24,653 nt of DNA from an uncultured Actinomycetes bacterium. Its GTDB lineage: Bacteria; Actinomycetota; Actinomycetes; Nanopelagicales; Nanopelagicaceae. Of the stretch, positions 1 to 7,107 are shown piece after piece. The notes beneath the pieces were generated by a model. The model saw only the letters and a list, made by a program, of their open reading frames with translations. It did not search any database and was not told the DNA's origin. The position numbers and the translations under genes were made by a program. The stretch covers positions 1-24,653 of the forward strand of contig CAIJOE010000077.1 of assembly GCA_903822245.1 (NCBI GenBank). The letters run 5' to 3'. Positions within the stretch are counted from its first letter, which is position 1; the number at the start of each line of letters is the position of its first letter.

Positions 1-381
1 ATTCTTCCCATTCCTTCCTTCATTTATTCGGTCCTTGATTTATTTTCAAAATCTCCATATTTTGATATCAAGCATCCCAAGTTTCGATACATCTACATAA
101 TTTTATCGCTTTTGGTTCTGTTGGTTTTGGTGCTTCAAATACTTGGACTTAACCCAGTGACTGAAGTTCTAAATGCTTGGCACCATCCACGGGAAACTTG
201 GAACTCACTTACCTATAAATGGTGGCCATATGTACAAGTCACGTGGAAAGATATTTGTCATTGGTTAGTTGTTGCCTGGAAAGATATTTCTGATTGGACC
301 AGGATGCTTTGGAGAGATATATCCCTCTGGGCGATAAAGACGTGGGACAAGGCCAAAGTATTTTGGTCTCCAAATTATTAA
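1..381 (+). CDS. 3' part of an unknown membrane protein with Trp-rich 11-residue repeats
   Basis: The frame is open from base 1 to a TAA at 379-381, so the true start lies before the window; the internal TTG at 112 is unlikely to be the start. I do not recognise the family. The visible 126 residues hold a hydrophobic segment (about residues 33-50, ILSLLVLLVLVLQILGL), probably a membrane helix. It is followed by a tryptophan-rich tail in four 11-residue units: TWKDICHWLVV (241-273), AWKDISDWTRM (274-306), LWRDISLWAIK (307-339) and a degenerate TWDKAKVFWSP (340-372). The units share W-(K/R)-D-I-x-x-W and look like an amphipathic helix lying on a membrane face. The next feature downstream is a tRNA on the opposite strand. 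Function is unknown; a membrane-anchored or membrane-shaping role is only a guess. Confidence 0.7.
   Translation: MLPIPSFIYSVLDLFSKSPYFDIKHPKFRYIYIILSLLVLLVLVLQILGLNPVTEVLNAWHHPRETWNSLTYKWWPYVQVTWKDICHWLVVAWKDISDWTRMLWRDISLWAIKTWDKAKVFWSPNY
241..372 (+). repeat. Tandem 33-bp coding repeat (11-residue Trp-rich units)
   Basis: Three clear 33-bp units and one degenerate unit run in frame at 241, 274, 307 and 340. At DNA level the first two share TGGAAAGATATTT near their starts, and the third has TGGAGAGATAT in the same place. The repeat keeps the reading frame, so it is part of the protein and not a DNA-level array. Confidence 0.8.
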
Positions 382-387
382 CAAAAG

Positions 388-464
388 TGGTGGGGCGGGT
401 CGGGCTCGAACCGACGACGACCGGATTATGAGTCCGGGGCTCTAACCAACTGAGCTACCGCCCC
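388..464 (-). tRNA. tRNA-Met (CAT anticodon), elongator type
   Basis: Read on the minus strand from 464, the acceptor GGGGCGG pairs with CCGCCCC at 392-398. The D arm carries AGCTCAGTTGGTTAGAGC. The anticodon stem CCGGA/TCCGG encloses loop CTCATAA (426-432) with anticodon CAT at 428-430. The T arm has GGTTCGAGCC. A CCA tail is encoded at 388-390. The G1-C72 pair argues against an initiator tRNA. CAT can also belong to tRNA-Ile2, whose C34 is modified to lysidine; overall it looks more like actinobacterial elongator Met, but the two cannot be separated with certainty by eye. Confidence 0.93.
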
Positions 465-504
465 TTGCGGGATACCCTGGTCTACTTTATTAGAGTAAAT
501 AAGT

Positions 505-546
505 AATGCCTAACTTCACTCACATTACGCGAGGAAGTTAGGCATT
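505..546. terminator. Hairpin terminator downstream of the MFS gene
   Basis: A perfect 13-bp stem (505-517 with 534-546, AATGCCTAACTTC against its complement) encloses a 16-nt loop. The plus-strand side is followed by a run of T to 550. The minus-strand tail (ACTTATTTAC) is less T-rich, but the hairpin lies just past the stop of the minus-strand transporter and probably ends that transcript. It may work in both directions. Confidence 0.75.
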
Positions 547-561
547 TTTTGAACTTATTCT

Positions 562-2025
562 TTAGTGAGCCACTACGCCTTCACTTTCGACAAGTGAATC
601 CTTGCCAATATTGATGAAGAAGAAGAGCACGATTGCGCCTACAAAGAGCAACGCTGCGCTGAACTTAAATGCCACTGTAAAGCCATGGGTCATCGCAAAT
701 GGTTGGGTCATCTTTCCAAGGCTGCTGTGAGCAGTTGCGTAGGTAGCCGTTGCGGTTGCTGCAACAGTATTTAGAAGGGCAGTACCTAAAGAACCACCTA
801 TTTGCTGGCTGGTATTTACCATTGCACTTGCAACTCCAGTGTCGTGATTGCTCACGGCGTGAAGTGATGTTGAAGTAAGAGGAATAAAGACAAGAGCCAT
901 TCCACTAGACATCACCAAGAGGGCAGGAAGAACATGAGTCACATATGAAGTTTCTGGAGTTATGCGAGATAAGAAGAGAAGTCCAAATCCAGCAGCAACT
1001 AAGCCAGGAACCATAAGTGGTTTTGGTCCAAACTTTGGAAGAAGTTGGGATGCGATACCGGCAAAGACGATAATTCCAGCCGTGAATGGCAAAAAGGCAA
1101 AGCCTGACTTAAGCGGGCTGTAACCAAGAATTACTTGCAAGTAAAGTCCAAGGAATAGGAACATCGAGAACAAGCCTGCTCCAACAACTAATGAGCCTAG
1201 GTATGAACCGCCACGGTTACGTTCTTTTACTACCCGAAGTGGCATCAAAGGGTTGGCCACCTTTGATTCAATAATAATAAAGGCAATAAGCAGAACTGCT
1301 GCAGCCACAAAAAATGTAGTTGTGCGGCTATTTGACCAACCCTTGGTTGCAGCTTGGTTAAAGCCGTAGGTAAGTGAGAACAAACCTGCAGTTGCTGTGA
1401 TTACACCTGGAATGTCATAGGAGCGATCACCGGCGGCCTTAGATTCGTGCACAAACTTTGTAGCCAAAACAAAGGCGAGTAATGCGATTGGCACGTTAAC
1501 ACCCAAGCACCAGCGCCAAGAGAAGTACTCGGTAAGGGTTCCACCAAGGATCAAACCAATTGCTGCTCCGCCACCAGAGATTGCTCCGATAACACCAAAA
1601 GCTTTGGCACGTTCTTTAGGAATTGTGAAAGTAACAGAAATGATTGCAAGTGCAGCAGGAGCAAGAAGGGCGCCAAAGACACCTTGAAGAGCGCGCGCGG
1701 CAAAGAGTAGGTGTTGGGTTGATGCAATTCCACCAAGGGCCGATGCGCCAGCAAAACCAACTAGTCCAATTAAAAAGACTTTCTTTCGACCAACGAAGTC
1801 ACCAATACGGCCACCAAGAAGTAGAAGGGAGCCAAATGCCAAGGTATAGGCAGTGATCACCCATTGTTGGTTGGCATCGGAAATGTGTAGATCGACTTTG
1901 GCACTTGGAATTGCGATATTTACAATTGATGAGTCAAGAACAACCATCAATTGTGAAATAGCGACAACGAACAGGGTGCGCCAACGATTTGGATCTACGC
2001 CTTCGATTAATTCCTTTTTTGACAC
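562..2025 (-). CDS. MFS exporter, DHA2 (14-helix, EmrB/QacA) family
   Basis: Probable proton-driven multidrug or metabolite exporter in the cytoplasmic membrane. From a GTG start at 2025 the protein has 487 residues, usual for 14-helix DHA2 members. Visible motifs are LDSSIVNIAIP (residues 30-40, motif D1), GGRIGDFVGRKK (71-82, motif A of the loop between helices 2 and 3) and IGLILGG followed by SWRWCLGVNVP (motif C and the typical DHA2 segment after it). Hydrophobic helices fill the rest. The frame stays open to 2196, but that extension is hydrophilic and runs into the divergent peptidase gene. GGGAGA sits 5 nt before the GTG, which settles the start. The gene diverges from the M23 peptidase gene. 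The substrate cannot be told from sequence; no regulator gene lies beside it. Confidence 0.9.
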   Translation of the reverse strand: MSKKELIEGVDPNRWRTLFVVAISQLMVVLDSSIVNIAIPSAKVDLHISDANQQWVITAYTLAFGSLLLLGGRIGDFVGRKKVFLIGLVGFAGASALGGIASTQHLLFAARALQGVFGALLAPAALAIISVTFTIPKERAKAFGVIGAISGGGAAIGLILGGTLTEYFSWRWCLGVNVPIALLAFVLATKFVHESKAAGDRSYDIPGVITATAGLFSLTYGFNQAATKGWSNSRTTTFFVAAAVLLIAFIIIESKVANPLMPLRVVKERNRGGSYLGSLVVGAGLFSMFLFLGLYLQVILGYSPLKSGFAFLPFTAGIIVFAGIASQLLPKFGPKPLMVPGLVAAGFGLLFLSRITPETSYVTHVLPALLVMSSGMALVFIPLTSTSLHAVSNHDTGVASAMVNTSQQIGGSLGTALLNTVAATATATYATAHSSLGKMTQPFAMTHGFTVAFKFSAALLFVGAIVLFFFINIGKDSLVESEGVVAH

Positions 2026-2109
2026 AAAGTTCTCCCTATATATCGGTCTTTCATTATTTTTACTGTTTTGGGCTACCCCGAAAGGTACTTCATTGAGGTT
2101 AACAGTTGG

Positions 2110-2115
2110 TAATCT
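2110..2115 (+). promoter_or_regulatory. Putative -10 (TAATCT) for a leaderless peptidase transcript
   Basis: TAATCT ends 7 nt before the ATG at 2123 and no Shine-Dalgarno is present at a workable distance. Transcription would begin at or next to the start codon. No good -35 is visible. The call rests on the same arrangement at seven other starts in this window. Confidence 0.45.
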
Positions 2116-2122
2116 GCGTATT

Positions 2123-2713
2123 ATGAAATGTATTCCTGCGTTAGTTTCTTTGGTCCTTGTGACCTCCGTTACCTCACCTGCGCAGGCTGCGCCCAATTAC
2201 ACCTTCCCAGTTCAAGGTTGCAAAGTTACCTACGCCCACTCCCATCACAACTATCCTGCAACAGACATATTGGCGCCAAGAGGATGTTCATTTGTGGCAC
2301 CAACCTCAGGTGTGATTGATGAAGTCAACAGAGTAGATCGGTTTAAATGGGCAACAAATAAGGGCTCTGATCGTGGTGGACTTTCAATATCAATGATTGG
2401 TGATGATGGAGTGCGCTATTACGGATCGCATCTTTCCTATATAAATCCAGAGATCATTTCCGGTTATCGTATTGCAGTTGGTGATCCACTTGGGAAAGTA
2501 GGCGATAGCGGGGATGCAAAGGGAACTGGTACCCATGTTCACTTTGGAATTAGTTGGCAGACCCCAGCAAATATTTGGTGGGTTAGAAGAGGCGAGCTCT
2601 ATCCCTGGAAATATCTAGATGCCTGGAAGGCTGGCAAGGATTTAAATCCATTTGGTTCGGTTAAATCTCTCGAGAAGAAGATCGGTAATGTGCCAAAGCA
2701 GGTTGGTTACTAG
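2123..2713 (+). CDS. Secreted M23-family (LytM-type) zinc metallopeptidase
   Basis: Predicted exported peptidoglycan endopeptidase or degraded relative, 196 residues. A signal peptide spans residues 1-22 (hydrophobic core, then AQA before the cut). The M23 fold follows: HHNYPATD supplies His42 and Asp48 as zinc ligands, and THVHFG supplies His138 and the ligand His140. The spacing H-x5-D, longer than the classic H-x3-D, is a form I recall from actinobacterial M23 proteins. Cys33 and Cys55 could form a disulfide outside the cell. The open frame extends upstream to 1853 across the transporter gene, but only the ATG at 2123 gives a signal peptide at the N-terminus. The catalytic ligands appear present. 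It has no SH3 or LysM wall-binding domain. Confidence 0.87.
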   Translation: MKCIPALVSLVLVTSVTSPAQAAPNYTFPVQGCKVTYAHSHHNYPATDILAPRGCSFVAPTSGVIDEVNRVDRFKWATNKGSDRGGLSISMIGDDGVRYYGSHLSYINPEIISGYRIAVGDPLGKVGDSGDAKGTGTHVHFGISWQTPANIWWVRRGELYPWKYLDAWKAGKDLNPFGSVKSLEKKIGNVPKQVGY

Positions 2714-2734
2714 TTTATTTTTTATTTCATTAAA

Positions 2735-2764
2735 AAAGCCCCACCAATTTCTTGGCGGGGCTTT
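2735..2764. terminator. Bidirectional terminator between the M23 peptidase and csp
   Basis: AAAGCCCC (2735-2742) pairs with GGGGCTTT (2757-2764), and CCAA (2744-2747) with TTGG (2752-2755). There is one A/C mismatch and the loop is TTTC. On the minus strand the stem runs into TTTTTTAATG, a strong U-tract, so it ends the cold-shock transcript. It lies between two convergent genes and likely serves both. Confidence 0.9.
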
Positions 2765-2779
2765 CTAATCTGTTAGCGA

Positions 2780-2983
2780 TTAAGCAGGGTTAACTGCATC
2801 AGCCTGAGGACCCTTAGGACCTTGTACGACTTCGAAAGTCACGGCTTGACCCTCATCTAGAGACTTGTAGCCATTGCCTTGAATTGCTGAGTAGTGAACG
2901 AATACATCTTGTCCGCCACCATCAACTGCAATGAAACCAAAACCCTTTTCAGAGTTGAACCACTTAACTGTACCTGTTGCCAT
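2780..2983 (-). CDS. Cold-shock domain protein (CspA family)
   Basis: A 67-residue single cold-shock-domain protein that binds single-stranded RNA or DNA and acts as an RNA chaperone. The sequence begins MATGTVKWFN. RNP1 is KGFGFI (residues 13-18) and RNP2 is VFVHY (27-31), both complete, and the C-terminus GPQADAVNPA is typical of actinobacterial CspA proteins. The ATG at 2983 is set by family length and by AAGGAAA upstream; the frame stays open to 3118 but that part is untranslated leader. A promoter about 110 nt upstream and a strong hairpin in the leader suggest post-transcriptional, perhaps temperature-linked, control. It is monocistronic with its own terminator. Confidence 0.95.
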   Translation of the reverse strand: MATGTVKWFNSEKGFGFIAVDGGGQDVFVHYSAIQGNGYKSLDEGQAVTFEVVQGPKGPQADAVNPA

Positions 2984-3000
2984 GTAACTTGTTTCCTTAC

Positions 3001-3059
3001 GGTAAATGTTGGTACTTAAGAATTCCTTAGGTACCGGTCTTCCTCTGTACAGATTTACC
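3001..3059 (-). promoter_or_regulatory. Nested hairpin in the csp 5' leader
   Basis: Read on either strand, 3011-3020 pairs with 3026-3035 (10 positions, one C/A mismatch, 5-nt loop). An outer stem GGTAAAT (3001-3007) pairs with ATTTACC (3053-3059). In the csp mRNA this sits just upstream of the ribosome-binding site. Long structured leaders are known for csp mRNAs; whether this one responds to cold is inference. Confidence 0.6.
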
Positions 3060-3096
3060 GAGTGAACGGGTACTGCCAAGCGTCGGACTGTTGCCA

Positions 3097-3125
3097 AGTG
3101 TAACTGCAAAATTAGCAATACTGAA
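3097..3125 (-). promoter_or_regulatory. csp promoter
   Basis: On the minus strand, TTCAGT (3125-3120) and TACACT (3102-3097) are separated by 17 bp, giving a start near 3090 and a leader of roughly 107 nt before the csp ATG. It is one of the few places in this window where both hexamers are recognisable. Confidence 0.55.
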
Positions 3126-3241
3126 CCTGAGATTTAGGCTTTGTGGGGACTAGCCAAATGTCGGTAGGTAAGGACATAATTGCTACAAGAAGTTGGTTTT
3201 AACCTCATATTGAGCCTGCGGTGGACTGGGGAAGGTCGCAC

Positions 3242-3254
3242 CAAGGCAGCCTTG
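3242..3254. repeat. Short inverted repeat CAAGGCAGCCTTG upstream of the DUF3145 gene
   Basis: CAAGGC and GCCTTG are exact reverse complements around one central base, ending 10 nt before the GAGGAA ribosome site of the next gene. It could be an operator or a small mRNA hairpin; neither is established. Confidence 0.4.
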
Positions 3255-3277
3255 CTTGATTGATGAGGAAATACTTC

Positions 3278-3799
3278 ATGGCTACACCGTTATTGCTACC
3301 AACAGGTAGCTCACTGCTTGCTGGAGATCTTCGGATTTATTCAGCTCCTAAGGCTCTGCTTCGCCATATCCAATGGTCGCTAAATCAAATATTTGGTTAT
3401 CCAGTTGAATTAAATTGGCAAGCCCAACCACTTGCTGCTGGAACTCATGCCACCGAATTGCAATGGCGAGATTTACAACCAGTAGCTTCAAAGATTGCTG
3501 CAACATTAAAGTCTTGGCATTACCTTCGCTTTGAAGTTCGCGAGTTCTCCACAGTAGGCGGTGAAGGAGTTCTCTATCGCGCAACACCTGAGCTTGGACT
3601 ACATCAAGCTGTTACCTCCTCTACTGGGGATGTGATGATCCATGAGAATCGAATTCAAACCGCCCTTGATTCCAATAAGAGTTATGAATCCTTAAAGCAG
3701 GCTATGAATCAGGCACTTGGAATTGCCTGGGATGGCGAGCTTGAGTGCTACCGGCGCGGAATTCAAGAGGTAGAAAGTGGAAAAGTAGTTAGTATTTAG
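3278..3799 (+). CDS. DUF3145 family protein (actinobacteria-specific)
   Basis: A 173-residue protein matching the DUF3145 family, which is conserved across Actinobacteria and whose biochemical role I do not know. Recognisable family features are the stretch around LLRHIQWSLNQIFG, the segment LKSWHYLRFEVRE, TPELGLHQAV, the conserved GDVMIHENRI and the C-terminal ALGIAWDGELECYRRG. No signal peptide or membrane helix is seen, so it is probably cytoplasmic. The ATG at 3278 is chosen because GAGGAA lies 7 nt before it; in-frame TTG at 3260 and ATG at 3263 lie upstream of or overlap that site. The SIMPL-domain gene begins 2 nt after its stop, so the two probably share a transcript. Confidence 0.88.
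   Translation: MATPLLLPTGSSLLAGDLRIYSAPKALLRHIQWSLNQIFGYPVELNWQAQPLAAGTHATELQWRDLQPVASKIAATLKSWHYLRFEVREFSTVGGEGVLYRATPELGLHQAVTSSTGDVMIHENRIQTALDSNKSYESLKQAMNQALGIAWDGELECYRRGIQEVESGKVVSI
3790..3795 (+). promoter_or_regulatory. Putative internal -10 (TAGTAT) for the SIMPL gene
   Basis: TAGTAT ends 6 nt before the ATG at 3802, inside the last codons of the DUF3145 gene. It matches the spacing seen at other starts without a ribosome site in the window. The gene could equally be read only from the upstream promoter. Confidence 0.3.
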
Positions 3800-3801
3800 G
3801 T

Positions 3802-4542
3802 ATGAGCCCAACAAATCAAAAGCGTAAATACATCGCAACCATTGCTGCTGCTGCAATTATTTCTGGCGGACTTGTGCAAGGAATGAATCTTGTTGGTGTT
3901 GGCCTGGCTGCCAAATCAGGTAATTCAATTACCGTGACTGGTCAAGCAAAAACTTCTGCTGTGGCAGATAACGCATCGTGGACTTTATTCGTGCAGGAAA
4001 CTTCACCAACTGTGGCAACAGCGGTGAAAAAAGTTGAAGCAAGTGTTGTTAAATTGCAGAAATACCTAACAGATGGTGGCATCCCAGCCGATGGAATTGA
4101 AGTCGGGGGTGTTAATACCCAGGCAATGGCTGAATACATCAACGGCAATCCAACTGGCCGGATGCTTAATTACCAAGCTTCACGCAATGTAATAATTCGC
4201 TCTAAAGATGTCATGCTTGTAAAGGCTCTAAGTGCAAACCTAGGTTCTCTTCTTCAAACCGGAGTTAATGTAAATAACTATGGTCCGCAATATTATGTTT
4301 CAAACTTAGCCGATCTTCGCCCACAATTACTTGCCGAGGCTACTAAAGATGCCAAGATTCGTGGCCAGGCAATTACTAAAGCAGTTGGTTCAACTCTTGG
4401 CCCAGTCATCGCAGTCTCAGGTGGTCCAGTTCAAGTAACTGCGCCAGACTCAGTAGATACATCTGCTGGTGGCATGTATGACACGACAACTATTCCTAAG
4501 ACAGTAACAGTGACTGTTTCAGTGAGTTTTAAAGTTAAGTAA
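3802..4542 (+). CDS. SIMPL-domain (DUF541) exported or membrane-anchored protein
   Basis: A 246-residue protein with the SIMPL (DUF541) fold. An N-terminal hydrophobic segment (about residues 10-35) forms a signal anchor or signal peptide. The domain begins ITVTGQAKTSAVADNASWTLFV, continues through a helix with repeated Val/Lys (TAVKKVEASVVKLQKYL), then GIPADGIEVGGVNTQ and YQASRNVIIRSKD, and ends with TVTVTVSVSFKVK, the usual final strand. SIMPL proteins are periplasmic or surface proteins with poorly defined, sometimes stress-related roles, so no function is assigned. It follows the DUF3145 gene by 2 nt. Its TAA abuts, without a spare base, the stop of fabF on the other strand, and no terminator is visible between them. 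Confidence 0.85.
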   Translation: MSPTNQKRKYIATIAAAAIISGGLVQGMNLVGVGLAAKSGNSITVTGQAKTSAVADNASWTLFVQETSPTVATAVKKVEASVVKLQKYLTDGGIPADGIEVGGVNTQAMAEYINGNPTGRMLNYQASRNVIIRSKDVMLVKALSANLGSLLQTGVNVNNYGPQYYVSNLADLRPQLLAEATKDAKIRGQAITKAVGSTLGPVIAVSGGPVQVTAPDSVDTSAGGMYDTTTIPKTVTVTVSVSFKVK

Positions 4543-5784
4543 TTAGGCTTCGTAAGAACGAAAAACCAGCACGACGTTATGGCCACCAAAGCCAAAGGAG
4601 TCGTTCAAGCAGGCAATTGAGCCAGCAGGTAGATCGCGCGGCACATCTCGCACAACATCTACTTTTACGGCCTCATCTAGGTTTTCAATGTTAATTGTGG
4701 GCGGCGCCTTGTGGTGATACATCGCTAATACACAGAAAATAGATTCAATTGCCCCAGCCCCACCAAGTAGGTGCCCAGTCATTGATTTAGTTGCCGATAC
4801 CGCCACGTGAGAGATATCTGAGCCAAGGGCGTTGGTAAGTGCATTAGCTTCTGCAACATCGCCAGATGGGGTGGAAGTTGCATGAGCATTTAGGTGAACA
4901 ATTTCTGAAAGTGGAATACCAGCATCTTGCAAAGCAAATTTAACTGCGCGAGTAACGCCAGAACCATCTGGATCTGGGGCAGCAATGTGATAACCATCTG
5001 AGGTTAATCCTTGGCCCATTACCTCTGCGTAGATCCTTGCGCCTCTTGCTTTGGCGTGCTCAAGTTCTTCAAAGACAAGAACTCCGCCGCCTTCACCAAG
5101 CACAAAACCATCACGATCTTTATCGTATGGACGAGATGCTTTAGTTGGATCATCATTGCGCGTTGAAAGCGCCTTCATTGAAGCAAAGCCCGCCATTGGA
5201 AGAGGGTGGATTGCTGCTTCAACACCGCCGGCGAGAACAATATCTGCGCGATTATTTCTAATCATTTCAAGTGCGTAACCTGCTGCTTCTGCGCCAGAGG
5301 CGCAAGCAGATACTGGAGTGTGAACTCCTGCTTTTGCTTGGAGTTCCAAACCAACATTTGCCGCCGGACCATTTGGCATCAGCATCGGCACGGTGTGCGG
5401 ACTAACCATGCGGGCACCTTTTGTTTTTAAGATGTCATATTGATCAAGCATCGTTATGACTCCGCCGATTCCAGATGCAATTACTACACCCAGGCGTTCT
5501 TTATCTACATCTGGTGAACCAGCATCTTTCCAAGCCTCGCGAGAAGCAATTAGGGCGAACTGTTCTGATCGATCTAAGCGACGCATCTCTACGCGCTCCA
5601 TTACTTGCGAAGGTTCAACGGCAACGCGCGCAGCGAAGGTAACTGATGCTTCTTTAGCCCACTCATCTTCAAGTAGGCGAACGCCACTTTTTCCAGCTAG
5701 CAGATTTGCCCAAGTAGTTGGGACATCTCCACCTAGCGGGGTAGTGGCGCCAAGACCAGTTACAACAACGCGACGACGGCTCAT
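4543..5784 (-). CDS. fabF: 3-oxoacyl-ACP synthase II (FabF/KAS II)
   Basis: Condensing enzyme that extends acyl-ACP with malonyl-ACP in type II fatty-acid synthesis in the cytoplasm. Its 413 residues match the family length. The catalytic triad is complete: Cys161 in PVSACASGAEA, His301 in LNAHATSTPSGD and His338 in KSMTGHLLGGAGA, with Lys333 before it. The C-terminal NDSFGFGGHN loop is also present. It is the last gene of fabD-fabH-acpP-fabF, starting 14 nt after acpP. The ribosome site is weak, so translation may be coupled to acpP. The stop touches the stop of the convergent SIMPL gene. Confidence 0.97.
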   Translation of the reverse strand: MSRRRVVVTGLGATTPLGGDVPTTWANLLAGKSGVRLLEDEWAKEASVTFAARVAVEPSQVMERVEMRRLDRSEQFALIASREAWKDAGSPDVDKERLGVVIASGIGGVITMLDQYDILKTKGARMVSPHTVPMLMPNGPAANVGLELQAKAGVHTPVSACASGAEAAGYALEMIRNNRADIVLAGGVEAAIHPLPMAGFASMKALSTRNDDPTKASRPYDKDRDGFVLGEGGGVLVFEELEHAKARGARIYAEVMGQGLTSDGYHIAAPDPDGSGVTRAVKFALQDAGIPLSEIVHLNAHATSTPSGDVAEANALTNALGSDISHVAVSATKSMTGHLLGGAGAIESIFCVLAMYHHKAPPTINIENLDEAVKVDVVRDVPRDLPAGSIACLNDSFGFGGHNVVLVFRSYEA

Positions 5785-5798
5785 TATTTAAGGCTTAC

Positions 5799-6047
5799 TT
5801 ACTTTCCGTTTGCCACGATGAAGTTAACGGCGTCACCAACGGTGGCCATCTTTGTTACTTCATCATCAGGGATCTTTACGCCGAACTTTTCTTCAGCAGC
5901 AACGACAACTTCAACCATGCTCAGTGAGTCAACATCTAGGTCATCAGTGAACTTCTTATCCATTGCGATGATGCCGGCATCAATACCTGCAACCTCGACA
6001 ACGATTTCCTTGATTCCTGCTAGTACTACATCAACTGTTAGTGCCAT
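5799..6047 (-). CDS. acpP: Acyl carrier protein
   Basis: An 82-residue acidic carrier protein that holds the growing acyl chain on phosphopantetheine. The attachment site is Ser41 in DLDVDSLSMVEV, and the four-helix pattern with EEKFGVKIPDDE is typical. GGAG at 6060-6057 lies 9 nt before the ATG, a good ribosome site that fits the high protein output ACP needs. It sits between fabH and fabF, as in Streptomyces. Confidence 0.97.
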   Translation of the reverse strand: MALTVDVVLAGIKEIVVEVAGIDAGIIAMDKKFTDDLDVDSLSMVEVVVAAEEKFGVKIPDDEVTKMATVGDAVNFIVANGK

Positions 6048-6084
6048 TGTTTCTATCTCCTATTTATTTCTAGTTGTTTGCGAT

Positions 6085-7107
6085 TTAAATCTTTGGTGCG
6101 GGTGGTAGTTCTACTACTTGGCCGGCATAGACAAGCCCTGCGCCAAATCCTACGAGAAGGGCGCTCTGCCCGTGGAGATCTGGCCGCTGTGCAAGCAGCG
6201 CGTCCATCGCCAAGGGAATTGAAGCGGCCGAAGTATTACCAGTTGTGCGAATATCGCGAGCGATAGCAACAGTGTCTGGCAATTTCATTGATTTAGCAAG
6301 GGAATCGATGATTCGCTCATTGGCTTGATGCGGGATGAAGGCAGCTAATTGATCAACGCTAAGTCCAGCAGCGGTGAGCGCCTTTAGCGCGATTGGTGCA
6401 ATCTCATAGACCGCCCAGCGGAAAACAGTTTGACCTTGTTGGGAAATATTTGGCCAACCTAAATCTGTTTTACCAGGGTTATTTTTGTAATCTAGGTAGG
6501 ACGGCTCTAACAGGATTGCCTCACGAGTTTCAGCAGAAGCACCCCAAATTGTTGGCCCAATTCCAACATCTTGCGATTTTCCAATTACTACTGCGCCAGC
6601 GCCGTCGGCAAAGATGAAGGCAGTTGCGCGATCATCTGGATCAGTGAAATCTGAGAGCTTTTCTGCGCCAATAACTAAAACATTATTTGCCGTCTTATTT
6701 CTAACCATGTCATTTGCAATTCCAACGCCGTAGCAAAAACCAGCACAAGCAGCCGAGATATCAAAGGCGGCGGCCTTGGTATTGCCAATTCGAATCAAGA
6801 TTTCAGTTGCTGCAGATGGTGCTTGGTATGGGTATGAGATAGTTGCAAAGATGACAGCGTCAATATCGCTAGCGGTTAAACCAGCTCTAGTAATTGCTTG
6901 CTCGGCGGCAATTGTTGCCATATCAACTAGTGACTGAGAGGAATCTGCAATATGGCGAGTTTGAATTCCAGTGCGCTGTTGAATCCACTCATCGGTGGAA
7001 TCGATTCGACCAATAATCTCTGAGTTTGGCACTACGCGAGGTGGGCGATAGGCACCAACTGAAAGGATGCGCGCATTTTGACTCTCTGATGCAAACTTTA
7101 GGCTCAT
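6085..7107 (-). CDS. fabH: 3-oxoacyl-ACP synthase III (FabH)
   Basis: Starts fatty-acid synthesis by condensing an acyl-CoA primer with malonyl-ACP, and so decides straight versus branched chains. Its 340 residues include the catalytic set Cys121 (SAACAGFCYG), His260 (FIPHQANERI) and Asn291 (TTGNTSAAS), all intact, plus the C-terminal GFGAGLVYAG. The ATG at 7107 shares one base with the fabD stop (TAATG), which implies translational coupling. Primer preference cannot be read from these motifs. Confidence 0.97.
   Translation of the reverse strand: MSLKFASESQNARILSVGAYRPPRVVPNSEIIGRIDSTDEWIQQRTGIQTRHIADSSQSLVDMATIAAEQAITRAGLTASDIDAVIFATISYPYQAPSAATEILIRIGNTKAAAFDISAACAGFCYGVGIANDMVRNKTANNVLVIGAEKLSDFTDPDDRATAFIFADGAGAVVIGKSQDVGIGPTIWGASAETREAILLEPSYLDYKNNPGKTDLGWPNISQQGQTVFRWAVYEIAPIALKALTAAGLSVDQLAAFIPHQANERIIDSLAKSMKLPDTVAIARDIRTTGNTSAASIPLAMDALLAQRPDLHGQSALLVGFGAGLVYAGQVVELPPAPKI

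Noticed and set aside
241..372. 33-bp tandem repeats as a possible CRISPR or minisatellite array
   Set aside because: The units are contiguous, keep the reading frame and encode a conserved 11-residue pattern, with no spacers.
1853..2122. Longer M23 peptidase starting inside the MFS gene
   Set aside because: It would bury the signal peptide and is simply an open frame antisense to the MFS coding sequence.
2026..2196. N-terminal extension of the MFS protein to an ATG at 2196
   Set aside because: The extra 57 residues are hydrophilic, run antisense over the divergent peptidase gene, and a good ribosome site sits before the GTG at 2025.
2984..3118. 45-residue N-terminal extension of the cold-shock protein
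   Set aside because: The conserved family start is MATGTVKWFN at 2983; the extension covers the predicted leader and hairpin.
3175..3180. CATAAT as a -10 for the DUF3145 gene
   Set aside because: No -35 at 16-18 bp and about 100 nt from the start; possible, but not distinguishable from chance in AT-rich DNA.
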